Assembly: GCA_033398695.1 (NCBI GenBank)
Contig: CM065816.1
Span: 133,583,358-133,647,357 of the forward strand
Direction of reading: 5' to 3'
Length of the DNA: 64,000 bases
Source of the DNA: Orobanche coerulescens
Lineage: Eukaryota > Streptophyta > Magnoliopsida > Lamiales > Orobanchaceae
Shown here: one piece after another, positions 34,340-46,614 of the stretch
How the letters are laid out: each line of letters opens with the position of its first letter
Numbering within the stretch: position 1 is the first letter of the stretch
Position numbers and translations under genes: made by a program
Notes under the pieces: model-generated
The model's database searches: none
What the model was told of the DNA's origin: nothing
The model's input: only the letters and a program-made list of their open reading frames with translations

Positions 34340-35526
34340 TAGTGGATCAACGCCACCAAGCCCACATGTGCATGCGCCGTTGCAGGTCGACTCGGCTCAG
34401 GCACGGGCTCGGTCGTGGGCCATGGGCCATGGCAATTGGACTTTGGGGAACTTATAGTTTTGTGGTTTGGGAGTTTGGACTGAAACTAAATTAATTTTGC
34501 AATGAGGCCCAACGAAAAACATGATTCAGATTTTATCAAGCCTGAACTGGTGGAACATGGCTCTTGACACTCCATAGTATAACCCACGAATTTTAAGATT
34601 ACCACTTATGGAAGTAACATTTCAGTTGAAGGGTTACAAAAAAATCAAATACTTTTTAATTTGCATTAACCCCATTTAAAAGGGGTTTTCTGCATTTCAT
34701 TTGATATACCACCATTATCAACATATATATATTGCAGCATATATTTCTTCTCCGTTTTCAAACCCAGTTTTCGAGCACCATCCAGTTAGATGGAACTCTG
34801 TATTTTGGAGAGCACTAGCACATGCAGTTATATCTTCGGGACTGATTGCTTGAGCTGTCTCTTCTTCTTACGAAAAGAGAGTTTATCGCCTCTACTTCCA
34901 ATTTATTTTTCAATTTCTTGTTCGGATATTTATTTTAGTTGAATTTGTAGTAGCAGTATACATCTGTAATTTATTGTAATTACATTGTGAGAAATATATA
35001 TAACCATCATGTAACACATTATTGGTTATGTTTAGATGTACTAGCTGATAATGTAGCTGATAGTTAATCATCTAACTGATATATTATAATATAACTGCAA
35101 CCTCATAATCTCTACTATTATATTTAGAAGTGTTTGATAAAATTAACTGTTATACTAGTTCAAATTTATAAAATAATGTAAAAAGACATTTATATATTAT
35201 GTTTTATTGTAGTATTAAAAGAACTTAATTTTATATGATCTTATGTTATTTATATTTCTTATGGCGTAATGTAAATAGAGCATTACTTTTTGTATCTAAT
35301 GCTTTTTATGGAGTGTTCAATTTTTCTATGTTTTATGTAATATATTGCACAAAATTTCTACTCGAATACCTAATTCACTTCTTCCTCTTTTAGCACAAAT
35401 ATTAATTCAAAAATATGTGTATTTGTATATTACATCACAAAAAATCCATATATATATATATATATATTACACACACATATATGTATATGTGTATGTGCGT
35501 GATGGATTAGATAAGAATGACTTTCT
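34340..35526. other. AT-rich DNA without recognisable genes
   Basis: No domain-bearing frame. A (TA)n run at about 35448-35468 is followed by ACACACATATATGTA repeats. A CT-rich block near 34840-34930 is unremarkable. Confidence 0.6.
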
Positions 35527-35698
35527 TGTTAAAGTAATAATACCCAACGTGTGCCTAAGTCTGTTAGTTTACGGGCTTTCCTAGTTAGGGTAGGGTTAGG
35601 CCTGTTTGTTATATTTCTCCATATTTAAAGGGATGTCATCAATGGAATAATACACATTTTTTGCCCTACTTTTCTGTTCAGTTAGTTTTCCTTCAACA
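35527..35698 (+). repeat. Copia B 5' LTR (172 bp)
   Basis: TGTTAAAGTAATAATACCC to CTTCAACA, with TATA box TATTTAAA at about 35622-35629. Matches 54645-54815 closely. Confidence 0.92.
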
Positions 35699-36846
35699 CG
35701 TTATCAGCACGTAGTTCCCAACTGAGCAAGAAAATACCCTCCCATTTTTTTCTGCAAAACTCCGGAAAAAAATTCTGTCAGAAACCCTAGCCGTCGGTGT
35801 TCTACCCTGACCGACGGCATGATTCTTCTTCCCGGACGTCTTCTAACTCTCCTGCACAGATCGGATCTCCTCCAAAATCCGAATTCCATAACCACCGCCC
35901 ACAATCATGCTCCGACTCTGACCTCCAGTTCAGACGACATCCCGCTCGGCCGTTTTTCTAGATTCCGACCCGGTCCTGACCAACCTGCTCAATGCAGATC
36001 GATCGAAAATTCGGATCCCAACTTGACCCACGGGACTCGTCCGCTGCAACCCTGCTGTCCCGCTCGTCCAGATCTCGGCCCGCTTATCCAGCTCGCCTTC
36101 CAGCCCGACCCAGTTTCTGGAGCACCCGAACTCGACCCGGTTGCTGACCCAGAACCGACCAGTTCTTGACCCAACCCGGTTACTAACCTGCACCAACCCG
36201 ATTCGATCCGGACCCGACTCGGTCGACCCGGACCAATCCGATTCTTGACCGCCCAACCCCTCGGCGATCCGTTTTCAATCCATTTTTCTGCCCCTATTCA
36301 CGAAGTAAAGTACACAATACGAACCCTATTATCTGCAATGTGCAATTTTAGATGCCTTTCAAATATCTTTGATTGCATATTATACCCGAATTTATTTATG
36401 CCTAATTAAACCAATTAAAGCATGATACATTAATAACTTCAATTAAATCAAAGTGAATTGCTTAAAGCAACTTGAATTAAAATAAATTCGCGTTGAACTA
36501 ATAATTATATTGCGGCATAATAGACCTACTTGACTGCATAATACGTGTACAGATATATTCCTAGGATTATGTGTCTAAATATACATATATTTGCATACAT
36601 ATAAAGATATGACATGCAAAGTAGGCTTCATCACTAGTAGATTTTAGAGGATTTATTTATACTGCCTATATCAACTCAAACCGTGATAAAGTAATTTCAT
36701 TGGTAATCCTCAATAACATTGAAAGTAATTTATTGACCATATCTTGGTTCTGAAAAATAATAACCCTCCACATTATTGAAAATTTTATCATGGAAAGTAC
36801 TCATGATATACTGTGAAAACTCATTTTCCTTATTTCTTGTGTTAAG
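35699..36846 (+). other. Copia B primer-binding site and leader
   Basis: TTATCAGCACG at 35701-35711 just after the LTR is a primer site used by many plant Copia elements and differs from the iMet type. The 1.1-kb leader has a GC-rich part (35900-36260) and then AT-rich DNA. The Pro/Asp-rich frame at 35819-36169 lacks any gag feature and is not called. Confidence 0.7.
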
Positions 36847-37562
36847 ATGGCAGATCCAACTCGTCCTGAATTTGACATCTTGGACTCAGAAGGACTTGAG
36901 TACCATAGATGGATTGCTGACATAGAGACCAGTTTTGTCACTAAGGACTATAGTGCTTTTATCTTTGAAAAAGCAGGCGAAGTATCGTCTGACAAAACCA
37001 AAGCTAGTGCATTAATATTCCTTAGGCGACATATCGACCCCAACCTAAGATGGGAATATCTGCAGTTGAAATTCTCTAAAGAACTGTGGGATGCCCTTAA
37101 GGGCCGTTTTGGGAACATCCACAATACTTTGCTCCCAGAGTTGACTGTGCAGTGGAATGATATCCGCTTTCTTGATTATAAACGGATCAATGATTTCAAC
37201 AAATATATGCTCCGTCTTAAGGCACGCCTTAATTTCTGTGGAAAGGACATCACAGAAGATTATATGATCCAGAGAACCCTTTCCACCTTCCCTACTTCTG
37301 CCCTTATACTAGCGAACCAGTATAGGCTAGAGTATGACAACAAACGCATCACTACCTTGAATAAACTTATCAACCAACTGCAAGTGGCTGAGAGGAATAA
37401 TGAAGTGCTAGTGAACAGTAATGCGAGGCCTGCTGGGACAAGAAAAGTTCCCGAGGCCAATTATGGGAAAGTGAAAGGTGGAAAGAACCGCAATGCACAG
37501 GGGACAGGTCATGGCAACCCCAAACCACAACGTGGAAAAGGGCATAGTGGTCGAGGACGTGG
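36847..37562 (+). pseudogene. Copia B gag, first part (interrupted by E3)
   Basis: ATG at 36847 opens 238 codons. Residues about 10-60 carry the Copia gag start (LDSEGLEYHRWI), about 60-190 the UBN2-type domain (LWDALKGRFG, RLKARLNFCG), and from about 200 a Gly/Lys/Arg-rich tail leading to the zinc knuckle. E3 is inserted in this tail at 37563. The missing end continues at 49323. Confidence 0.88.
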
Positions 37563-38623
37563 TGTAACACCCCCAGAATCAAACCGGGAATATTACACGC
37601 CGCAGACCCTCACCATGAGGATCCACTAGGCTAGACATCCAAACAACACAACTCATTACATACCGACGTGATAAAATACCAAATCAACATACTAACTTGG
37701 TCTTTCATCACAAAGATACAAGTCAAAATGCACATTTATATCTCGACTCATACCCATGCAAGGGTAAAATACACTCACAAACAAAAATACGACAGCGGAA
37801 AGGACCATACATGAACTCCAACTAACTGCATCCAAAACTGGCCTTCATGTGATTAGTATCATTCGCCTACCATCATCCTTCGCACCGATCCTGTGTTTTG
37901 CTCCCAAACCTACATGTACCTGGATGCAAAAACAGACATCCACCCCCCGAATACTCGGGGGTTAGCAAAACTCCACTGTTTTGCTATTACAAGTATAAAG
38001 TGCAAATACGAGCCATACAAAACACATTCCGAGAATACAACAAAAGACTTCCCGAGATATTTGATAATTAAAATAGTTCAAGTCTTGAAAGTAGAAACCA
38101 AAATAAGAAAGCACTTTGGAAACATTTTCAAATCTCGGGAGTTATCGAAAACATTTGCGATAGTAAAGTTCTTAATTCTTCACAAGCCTCTTAGGGTCAC
38201 CGCCCCAAAGTTCATTTTCCAAAAATGCAAAACCGATTAACAAAACACGGGGTTCACAACCCAATTCATTCCAGTCACAAAACACAGGGTCCACGACCCA
38301 ACCATTTCGATCACCAACACAGGGTCCACGACCCGTTCATTCACATCAATTCACTTCCAAAAATACATTACACATTGTTATTATGCCATTTTAGCCAAAC
38401 ACCAAGACTCGATATATATAATGTCTCTCGACCCTGGGCGCCAATCATTGTGATACTCCGGACATATCACAATTAATCATCAGTACAAATATTCTGGCAA
38501 TTCTCGTGACCCGGTCCGGCCCACAAGCCACCAAGTCCCTGTGTGCCCCGTCGAGTAATCCCCATGTGAGAATGCCCACTCGAAGTAACCCTCGTGACCC
38601 GGTCCAGCCGCTAAGCCACCAGG

Positions 38624-39539
38624 TAGACATGGCCACGGGCCGGTTCCTGCCATAGCAGGGCCGGGCCCGGGCCGGTTCATGGGCCATGTCTGGCCAACCC
38701 TAGCACTGCTATGCCTAGGGTCGGGCCATAGCGGGGTCGGGCCAGGGTCATAACAGGGCCAGGGTTTTAACCGGGCCAAAAAGCGGGCCGTAGCAGGGTG
38801 GGCTAGACTTATTTTTTTTTTAAAAAATAAATTAAAAAAGGGCTTGATCCTAATTATTAAAATTTTATAAAACAATCAAATTTAAATGACTATTAATAAA
38901 AATATAATAATTAAGTTGCCTACATATCTCGAAATAATCAAAACCCACATAGATGAGAAAGAGAATTTGAGGGATTGAATCCCATTTTTTGAAATAATTT
39001 AAATATAAAAATAATATAATATAAGAAAAAAAAGAAATTATAAATCGAATAAAACTAATATGAGAGAAGTTGTGGAGATTTATAGAGAATTGTAGTAGAT
39101 ATTGAGAGAATTAGTGTGAGTAAATCGGATGAATTAAGTGGTATCTATAGGAATTGAAAAATATTAAAATAAAAAAAATTGAGAAGAACTCAAAGTCCAA
39201 CACCAACTGTCACAAGACTCACAAAAGCAAAAAAAAAAAAGGAATGGCCTACTCTGGACCACAACGGCCAGAATTTTGAAAGCAGATGGGGGGCTGGTGG
39301 GCCGGTGCAGGCTAGTGCGGGCTATTGCGGGCTAGTGGGCCGGTTTGGCGGGCCATAACAGGGTTAGGGCCGGGCCTCTTCGGGCCAGGATCGAAAATAC
39401 AAAACTCTGACCCTAACCGAATAAAATTGGTTCAGGGCCGATTTTCCTACGGGCTGGGCCGGTGCGGGTCGATTGTATAGCTTTCCTACGGGCTGGGTCA
39501 TAGCGGTTCGGGCCCAGGCCGCCACAATGGCCATCTCTA
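38624..39539. mobile_element. hAT-like non-autonomous element (916 bp), GGGCC-rich
   Basis: Ends TAGACATGGCCA and, inverted, TAGAGATGGCCA. TSD CCACCAGG (38616-38623) and CCACCAAG (39540-39547). The empty site is seen in the other E3 LTR at about 47675, which proves the insertion and its limits. The ends are rich in GGGCCGG repeats and the middle is AT-rich. No transposase. Confidence 0.9.
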
Positions 39540-40647
39540 CCACCAAGTCCCCGTGTGACCCCGTCGAGTCAATCCCCGAGTGAGAGTACCCGAGAACAAC
39601 CATACAACTCTTATCAATTCACATTTCCAAAACCAAAATCCTCAAGAGTCAATCACAATATATATATAGTCGAGGTATTTTGCTAAAATGGCCATGTTAT
39701 CCAACACATACTCACGACCCAGAATTAATACTATCCACAAAGAAACACACTTATCTCATCAACACCGAATGACAACAACCAATATCACACAACTCATATA
39801 TCCACCGATAACCACATGACTCCACGCACAATTCATAACAAGAGGATTTAACCATAAATTACCGACAACATATTCACACATATTGGCATCACCCGAAAGT
39901 AGGGAGATCCTATACTCAACACTAACACACATAGTCAATAAGCACATTATGTCCCGAACACAAGAGTCGTCCTTTAAGAAAACTATGATTGTAAATATAC
40001 CGATTCTTTAGAAAAATGGTTGTAAACATTCATTTAGCACATAACGTCAATTTTCAACCATTATATTCACAAAACACGTAATGTATGGGCAAGATACTTG
40101 CCTCGGTACCGCGAGCAACGGAACAACGAACGAACACGGTCGGATAGCCCTCGAACTTCCGAAAACGACCAAGAATTCGACAACCTCACGATCGCTACGA
40201 AAATAACATCACCACGGATAAATAACGTTAAACGGAATCCGAATCAACCGGAAAAACAACAAGGATCCGAGGGTTCCTTTGAAGAAATCAGAAATCAAGT
40301 CCCGGGTGATAAAAATCGATATATGAGTTAAAAAATCCGAAGATCATGGCCAAGACAACAAGAATACCATAATCAATTCATCCACCACGGGTTAAATCGA
40401 AGAATCACGAAGAAACCCCCAAAATTACATAACTAGGGTTCCACGGAAGAATTACCTCGATCCGACGAAGAACAAGGATTGGATGATGATACAATTGACA
40501 AGGATCTTCCAAACCACCTTGGAAAAGAGTGGAGTAGGCCAAATACGTCGCTCCCCGTCTTCTCCCATCGCCAGCCGCCACAAAAACGAAGAAAGGGTGA
40601 GAAATGATGATTAAACGCTACTGTCCAGTATTTATACTGGACAGTTA

Positions 40648-41022
40648 TTAGCGTGCGCTAATTAGACAGCATTAGCGCGCGCTAACGAGGTCAACTCTCA
40701 GAACTAGCGCAAATAACAAGGTTAGCGTGCGCTAGACACACACACGTAGCGCGCGCTAACGAGCCACGGATACATTCCAGTAGCTCCTGGACAGGCCTGC
40801 ACCTACCCGGTAGCGTGCGCTAGGAAGAAGAAATGGCGTGCGCTAAGAAGTCGATAGCGTGCGCTAGAAACTAGTCTTAGCGTGCGCTAATGAGACTCCA
40901 GTCCCAGTCCAGCGGCTCCTGGACTCTCTGGACGGCCAGTTAGCATGCGCTACACATTCGGTAACGTGCGCTAACCACAACGCTGTAGCGTGCGCTATGC
41001 CACAAGCATTAGCGTGCGCTAC
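40648..41022 (-). promoter_or_regulatory. Array of about twelve TTAGCGTGCGCTAA palindromes, E3 3' LTR
   Basis: Copies start near 40648, 40671, 40722, 40746, 40810, 40837, 40853, 40877, 40940, 40960, 40985 and 41008. TTAGCGCGCGCTAA copies are perfect palindromes; others have one central mismatch. On the coding strand the array lies upstream of the TATA box. Confidence 0.8.
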
Positions 41023-41186
41023 ACTACAAAAACCCAAAACTCACCTAGTGATCCAAAACGTCTCCAAACATATGTCCCAACAAGGCACACCCAAACATGG
41101 CACAAAATTCCAATGATGAGGGCAATAACAATTCGATAAAGCCCTGAAAACTTAACGAACCCGGAATAAAATTCTCGGGTATTACA

Positions 41187-41203
41187 TTCTACCCCTCTTA
41201 AAA
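41187..41203 (-). other. E3 polypurine tract (minus strand)
   Basis: TTCTACCCCTCTTAAAAG on the plus strand, a polypurine run on the minus strand, abuts the LTR and is followed by the conserved GTCCCCGAAAC block. Confidence 0.85.
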
Positions 41204-41354
41204 GAAGTTGCGTCCCCGAAACTTGAAACATAAAATGAATAACGCAAAACATAACAAAACACAACGACCGAAAATCAATACGGTTGAACAACTCCACAGT
41301 ACATCAATCAAAACACGAGCTATTCGCTGAACAAATACGGAATTCCACAGCCCA

Positions 41355-44009
41355 TGTAATATCCGCAATTTCGAATTTCGGTAATTTTTTTTTTTTCGGA
41401 GGAAGTTCGTTTTGGCAACTCTATCATGACCGTTTCGTCATTCCGAGAATGATTAATTCTGCACTTTTTGTCATCCGAGTTCGTTTCGGTGTCGTTTTGT
41501 TGAGTTCCGTGTCCTTAATCGACTTTTTCACGCGGGAGTTCGACTTTGTAAAGTCACCATTAATTCTTGGAAACTCCAAAAATTCTGAATCTTTGCAACA
41601 TTATAGAGAATCAAGTTAGCTTTCCAATGGTTCAAACGGTGAGTCAATCGGAGTGCATTTAAGGAGTTATGGTCGAAATAGCGAAGACTGCACGGTGTGC
41701 CTTTTTGGTGTTGAAGGGGGCTGTACCGTGTGCCGCGGCACACTCAGGCTGTGCCGCGGCACTAAGCTGATTCCTGGGCATTTTTAGTGGTCCTGGGCCG
41801 CGGCACACTTGTCCTGTGCCGCGGCACACGGGCTTTTTCTGCGTTTTTTAGCAGATTTGCGAGGAGAAAAACTTCATTTTTTCTCCTCTCTTATTCCTCC
41901 TTCATCTTAGGCGATTGTGGGCGATTTTTGGGCGATTTTGAGTGCTCCCAAACTTGTAGAGATCATCTACCTCAAGTCTTGTTGTAGATTTTCGACCTCT
42001 ACTTGAATCCTTCATCCAAATCAAGGTATATTTCTTGATTATCCTTCAAGTTGACTTTTTGGAGAAATTGTTCTTGATTTCGTTTCTAATCCGATTTTGA
42101 TACATCGATTGGTGTAGTATGATGTTATTAATCATGTTCTATGGGTTGTATATCCATATATCAAGTTTGTTTAACTCGATCGACGATTCGAGTGTTCTTG
42201 GGAATTATTGAACATTTAGTGTTCGATTAAATGTCCCAATGAGTTTCCCTTCGATAATTTGTTGGGATTTCCGTTGTTTTGGCCTTGATTCTCGTCGTAA
42301 CCATGTGTTATTGTTACTTCCGGAGGTTTATAGGTGTTCGAGGATTCCGATGTTGAATTCCGTTTGGTGATTGATGATTCGTGTGGTGTTATTCTCGTAA
42401 TACTCGTGGTGCTATCGCGTTCTTGATATTGTTCGGGGGTTCGGGGCTATTCGACCGCGTCCTATCCGTCGTATTATTGCGATCGTGGTTTCGAGGCAAG
42501 TACCTTGCCCATACTCTTCTTATTTTGTGGATATGATGATCGGTGATCGTCTTGGTGTGTTTGTTTGGTTGTTTGAAATGAAGTTTCAAAGGATTTCGGT
42601 TTGGCCTCGTTAAAGGCTTTCTTTCAAAACGTGTGTGTTTTGTGAACGGTGTTTTGAGAATTGATTATGATTTGGTTATTTTGAACGTTGAAGGCTTTTA
42701 TGATGATAATCCTATTGTTTAAGTTATGGAATCGTGTATTCCGTATTTAATCTTGTTATTGTATTTTTGAAGAGTTTGATAATGGTGTCGAGTTAATGGC
42801 CATCTCTAGTGAGTATTCTTAATGAACTTACATTCTTAGCATATTAGTATTGCATGAGTAACGTGTGTGTGTGTATGCTCACTACGGGTTAGATCCGACG
42901 GGGTCTCGGTAGGGGTCCACGGAGGTGTGGATCGACGAGCTTTGCTTTTAACCACTACGGGTTAGATCCGACGGGGTCTCGGTAGGGGTCCACGGAGGTG
43001 TGGATCGACGGTTAATTGTGGTGAATTTTACAAATGTGATTTGATATTGGCATTTCTAAATGAGCGCTTTTGAACGGTTTTCATGATTGCATGCATCGAC
43101 TAAGTGTGTAAGAGGTAAGTTGTTCGTTTGGCTTACTTGGCTAGGATGGCACAAGAGTATTTTGTTGTTTGTTTTAAATCCTTTATTTGTGGATTTTGAT
43201 GTTGGGAGACGAACCTTGTGGTCGTTCTTGTGTACTGTGAGTTGATGAGATTTGGGGCTAAAATCCCAATGGTTTTGTAAAAGTCATTTTATGGATTTGG
43301 GGCTAAAATCCCAACGGGTTGGTAAATGTCATTTTCGGAAAGTAAAGATTTGGGCGGCGACCCCTTTTGTCTTGTGGATTTTGAAAAGTAGGATTTGATA
43401 ATCCTAAATGGTTTTCTATTAAAACTCTCGATGGCATTCTAAACCGTCTTATAAATTATTTCCATTGATTTATGGTATTTTGAATTTTTAAAGGTTTTCT
43501 CAAACCCTTGCCTCGAGAAGTACTTTTCGTTTCGTTTGGATCTTTGAGGATTCCTGGTTATTGTTATTCGTGGAATGTGAATTGTATGGCTCGTATTTGC
43601 ACTTTGTATTTGCACTAGCAAAACAGTGGAGTTTGCTAACCCCGAGTATTCGGGGTGGATGTCTATTTTGCATTCGGGTTTTGGAGCATAACACGTGGTC
43701 GGCACGAAGGATGATGAAAGATGAGCGATACTAATCACACGAGGATCCGTTGATGTCGTATTGGTCTAGTTGTATTTTCTTTTCCGCTGCAAGATCTTTT
43801 CCCGTTAGACGGAGTTTATTGTACTTTGACCCCTGCGTGGGTATATGTTGTAATTGAGTTGTATATTTTATTGAAAGACCAAATCGGTCTACTGAGTCAT
43901 TTAGCCTTGAAGGCATTGTCGAGATGTTAAATGTTGTTACCAGCCTGGTAGATCTTCGAGGAGAGGGTCTACGGCGTGTAATATTCCTGAGTAGATTGGG
44001 GGTGTTACA
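41355..44009 (+). mobile_element. Solo LTR of the E1 family (2655 bp) nested in E3
   Basis: Starts TGTAATATCCGCAATTTC like the E1 LTR and ends GGGGTGTTACA. Exact TSD GCCCA (41350-41354, 44010-44014). No interior or second LTR, so unequal recombination between its two LTRs removed the rest. It contains CCGCGG palindromes (about 41725-41835), the 73-bp tandem repeat (42880, 42953) and the double hairpin (43616-43650). Confidence 0.93.
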
Positions 44010-44014
44010 GCCCA

Positions 44015-46614
44015 AGGGTACACAAAAAAAAAATTAATTTTCCGAACTTAAGAAAATTACGAAGGAGTCTGAACGTTCAACAATCACGAAACGAGATCAA
44101 ACAATAATGATTGGACAACGACGAATGAATAGCAATGATCGAACAACAACGATAATCTCTGAAGTTCATACCTCAAATCAAGACATCAATAACTTGTAGG
44201 AACCACGTGGTGTTAGTTTCAAACACGGTTCATAAGAAATCGATCCGTACTTGGAAAGATCACAACGATATACACATCGATTTGGAACAATATCAGAACT
44301 CGCTCGGATGACAAAGGTGAGAAACAACATAAGGTCAGAAGCATTAACGAACACAATCGCCTCAATACGATCGAACGAAACGGAAACGAGAAGAAAAAAT
44401 TTTTGGGTATTACATCATATCACCTTAAAAGAGGTTTCGTCCCCGAAACCAAAACAACGAAATGAAGTACTTGAATATCAACCTTCCCGGCCATATCCTC
44501 TTGGTCCCGCATCTAATCTCCATAACCAATTGTACCGCGGTCACGGTCGCGTCCTCTGTACCTTGGCACACTAAGCGGATTCTCACTCAATACGATGACA
44601 CGATTTCGCAAAATATTATACTAAAGGACCAACTCAGCGCGACATATCGCATAAGGTAACTAATAATACCTCGATAAGAAAATCCACGAGGTATCCTTTT
44701 AAATGATATCATTTGAAAATCCTTGGATTTGTATGCTATTCAAAATAAACTTTAAAAGTACTTTTGGTACCTCGGGTTGTTTCATTAAAACTTGTAAACA
44801 AAAGACTTTTAACCGACTCATTTTCAAATCATTTGCAAAGCAGTATTTTTTGTGCAACCGGCATTGTCAAAATCACCACGCCACTACACACCAGTATCAC
44901 CGTTAATAACAAACAAGATAACCACGCAAGGTCATAAAATCATACGTACATACTTTAATTAGTATAGGAAACTTTCCAAATCCGAGTTTGAAGTTTAAAT
45001 TGAGTAAGATTTTTCATCTTTCACTATATATTAAAAAAAAATCGTATTAGTTTTTGAAAAAAAAATTGTGTGAAAGATTTTTGAAAATCATGTACTCGAA
45101 TTATTCGAAAATACAATAGTACGTTAAAAGTCATTTCCGAAAATTCTCCCAACACTACACAAAAACCAACGACGGTAACATTTTACAAAATGTTCAAGGT
45201 ACTTTAAAACAACTCTTTCAATACCGTTGAGGTTTTATTGGAGAATCCTAGGCCGGCTCGCAAATTTCAAACAATTTCAAAGTTCATACAAAGCCGCCGA
45301 TTTAATCGCAATGTCAAATTAGTTTCAAAATTCGATCCGCAACTTGCAAAAACTTATGAAAGTTTCAGGAAAACATTTTCGAACACACACACAACAGACA
45401 TAATTTATCAATTTACTGAACAAAATCAATTATCACTTAGCGCAACGAAAAGTCATGACACACATTCACACAAAACAGTTGTCATCACTAAACAACACAT
45501 ATAGAATACGATCACTGCATTTAATCGATCGCAGAAAGTTAATCCTGACGGCTAAAAAAATGTGGTTCCACATCTCTCGCCTGTGCCGATTAGCGCACGT
45601 TACAACAACATTAGCGTGCGCTACTCATGCCACATTAGCGCGCTAGCCTTGTACTTAACGTGCGCTAACGGCTCTAATTCAAAGAACGTGATTGCGAACA
45701 TATACACGACTTTACTAGAATCGATGGTCACAAATAAACAACAACACGTTCGAATCTCAAAGTCATTGATTCGGCACTTCATGAGCAACCATCAAAAGAC
45801 AATTGTTATTCAAAAAACGAAATCTCACCTCTTATTAAAGAGAGCTATCTCAATGTACACAAACTGAATGACTCGGCAATCACATCACAGTTTTAATCTA
45901 AAACTGGCTATACTGCCCGAGCAACAAGAACATCATCACGTATTTGTCGACTAACAACCATAAAATCGATAAGTTGAAAGCGAGAGTCACGTCTTGTCTA
46001 CATTTTGGAGACTTCACTTGAGTTTAAAAGTTGTGTTTTGAAAACTTATAATACAAGATGAACATAAAATATCGGTAGTTTGAATTCTCCAAAAATTTCG
46101 ACCTTGAGGTCATCATACGAAAATCAAACTTTTTCCTCCCTTTGGAGGATGTTTTAAAACAAAAATATACGTGTCTCTACAAAAACATGTAAAGTTTTAA
46201 AATATCACATTGATGAATTTTTCTTTGCGTAACCACACCAAGTCCATTACTCTTGTAAAAACGACTTATATCAGGATGTGTGTATATATACATATACGTT
46301 GGCACCACTTTCATTCTAGCATCATACGAGGATCAAACAACATAGGCCATATAATGACAAATCACCTTTAAACTCCACATCATAACACAAAATCATACAA
46401 GCTCGTATATCACAAGGCACAATATAGTAGGGAGACTTACATCCACAGGTCGCACGAAGATTATGGCTGCACCTCGATACTAATCACGACCGACATCACA
46501 GACGACGTGTCGCGACACGACTTAGACAGACACAATCTGACCGAACAAGACACGACAATACCCGACTGGACCCGACAGCCTAGGTTTCCGCAACCTAAGC
46601 TCTGATACCATAAA
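44015..46614 (-). other. E3 interior, non-coding, with an embedded LTR-like junction
   Basis: No recognisable protein. 44041-44110 matches E1 3' interior (2930-2990) in reverse complement. At 44405-44455 the minus strand reads a conserved TCGGGGACGAAAC block, a purine tract and TGTAATACCC, a second polypurine/LTR-start junction inside the interior. Four TAGCGTGCGCTA-type motifs lie at 45590-45670, away from the LTRs. ACTTAC at 46435-46440 is the conserved splice-donor candidate on the minus strand. Confidence 0.65.
46599..46610 (-). other. E3 primer-binding site (minus strand)
   Basis: GCTCTGATACCA is the reverse complement of the initiator tRNA-Met type site; four bases separate it from the LTR. 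Confidence 0.88.

Larger units (their letters stand above)
37563..41186 (-). repeat. E3 3' LTR, with 916-bp hAT-like insert
   Basis: 3624 bp; subtracting the insert and its TSD gives about 2700 bp, equal to the other LTR (2703 bp). It holds the palindrome array 40648-41022, a TATA box (minus TATAAATA, about 40629-40637) within an inverted repeat, and the double hairpin near 37945-37987. Confidence 0.92.

Noticed and set aside
35819..36169. 116-codon Pro/Asp-rich frame in the Copia B leader
   Set aside because: No gag or other domain; GC-rich leader DNA keeps several frames open by chance.
40648..41022. CRISPR-like array of short palindromic repeats
   Set aside because: Spacing is irregular, the units lie in an LTR present twice, and the context is a plant retrotransposon.
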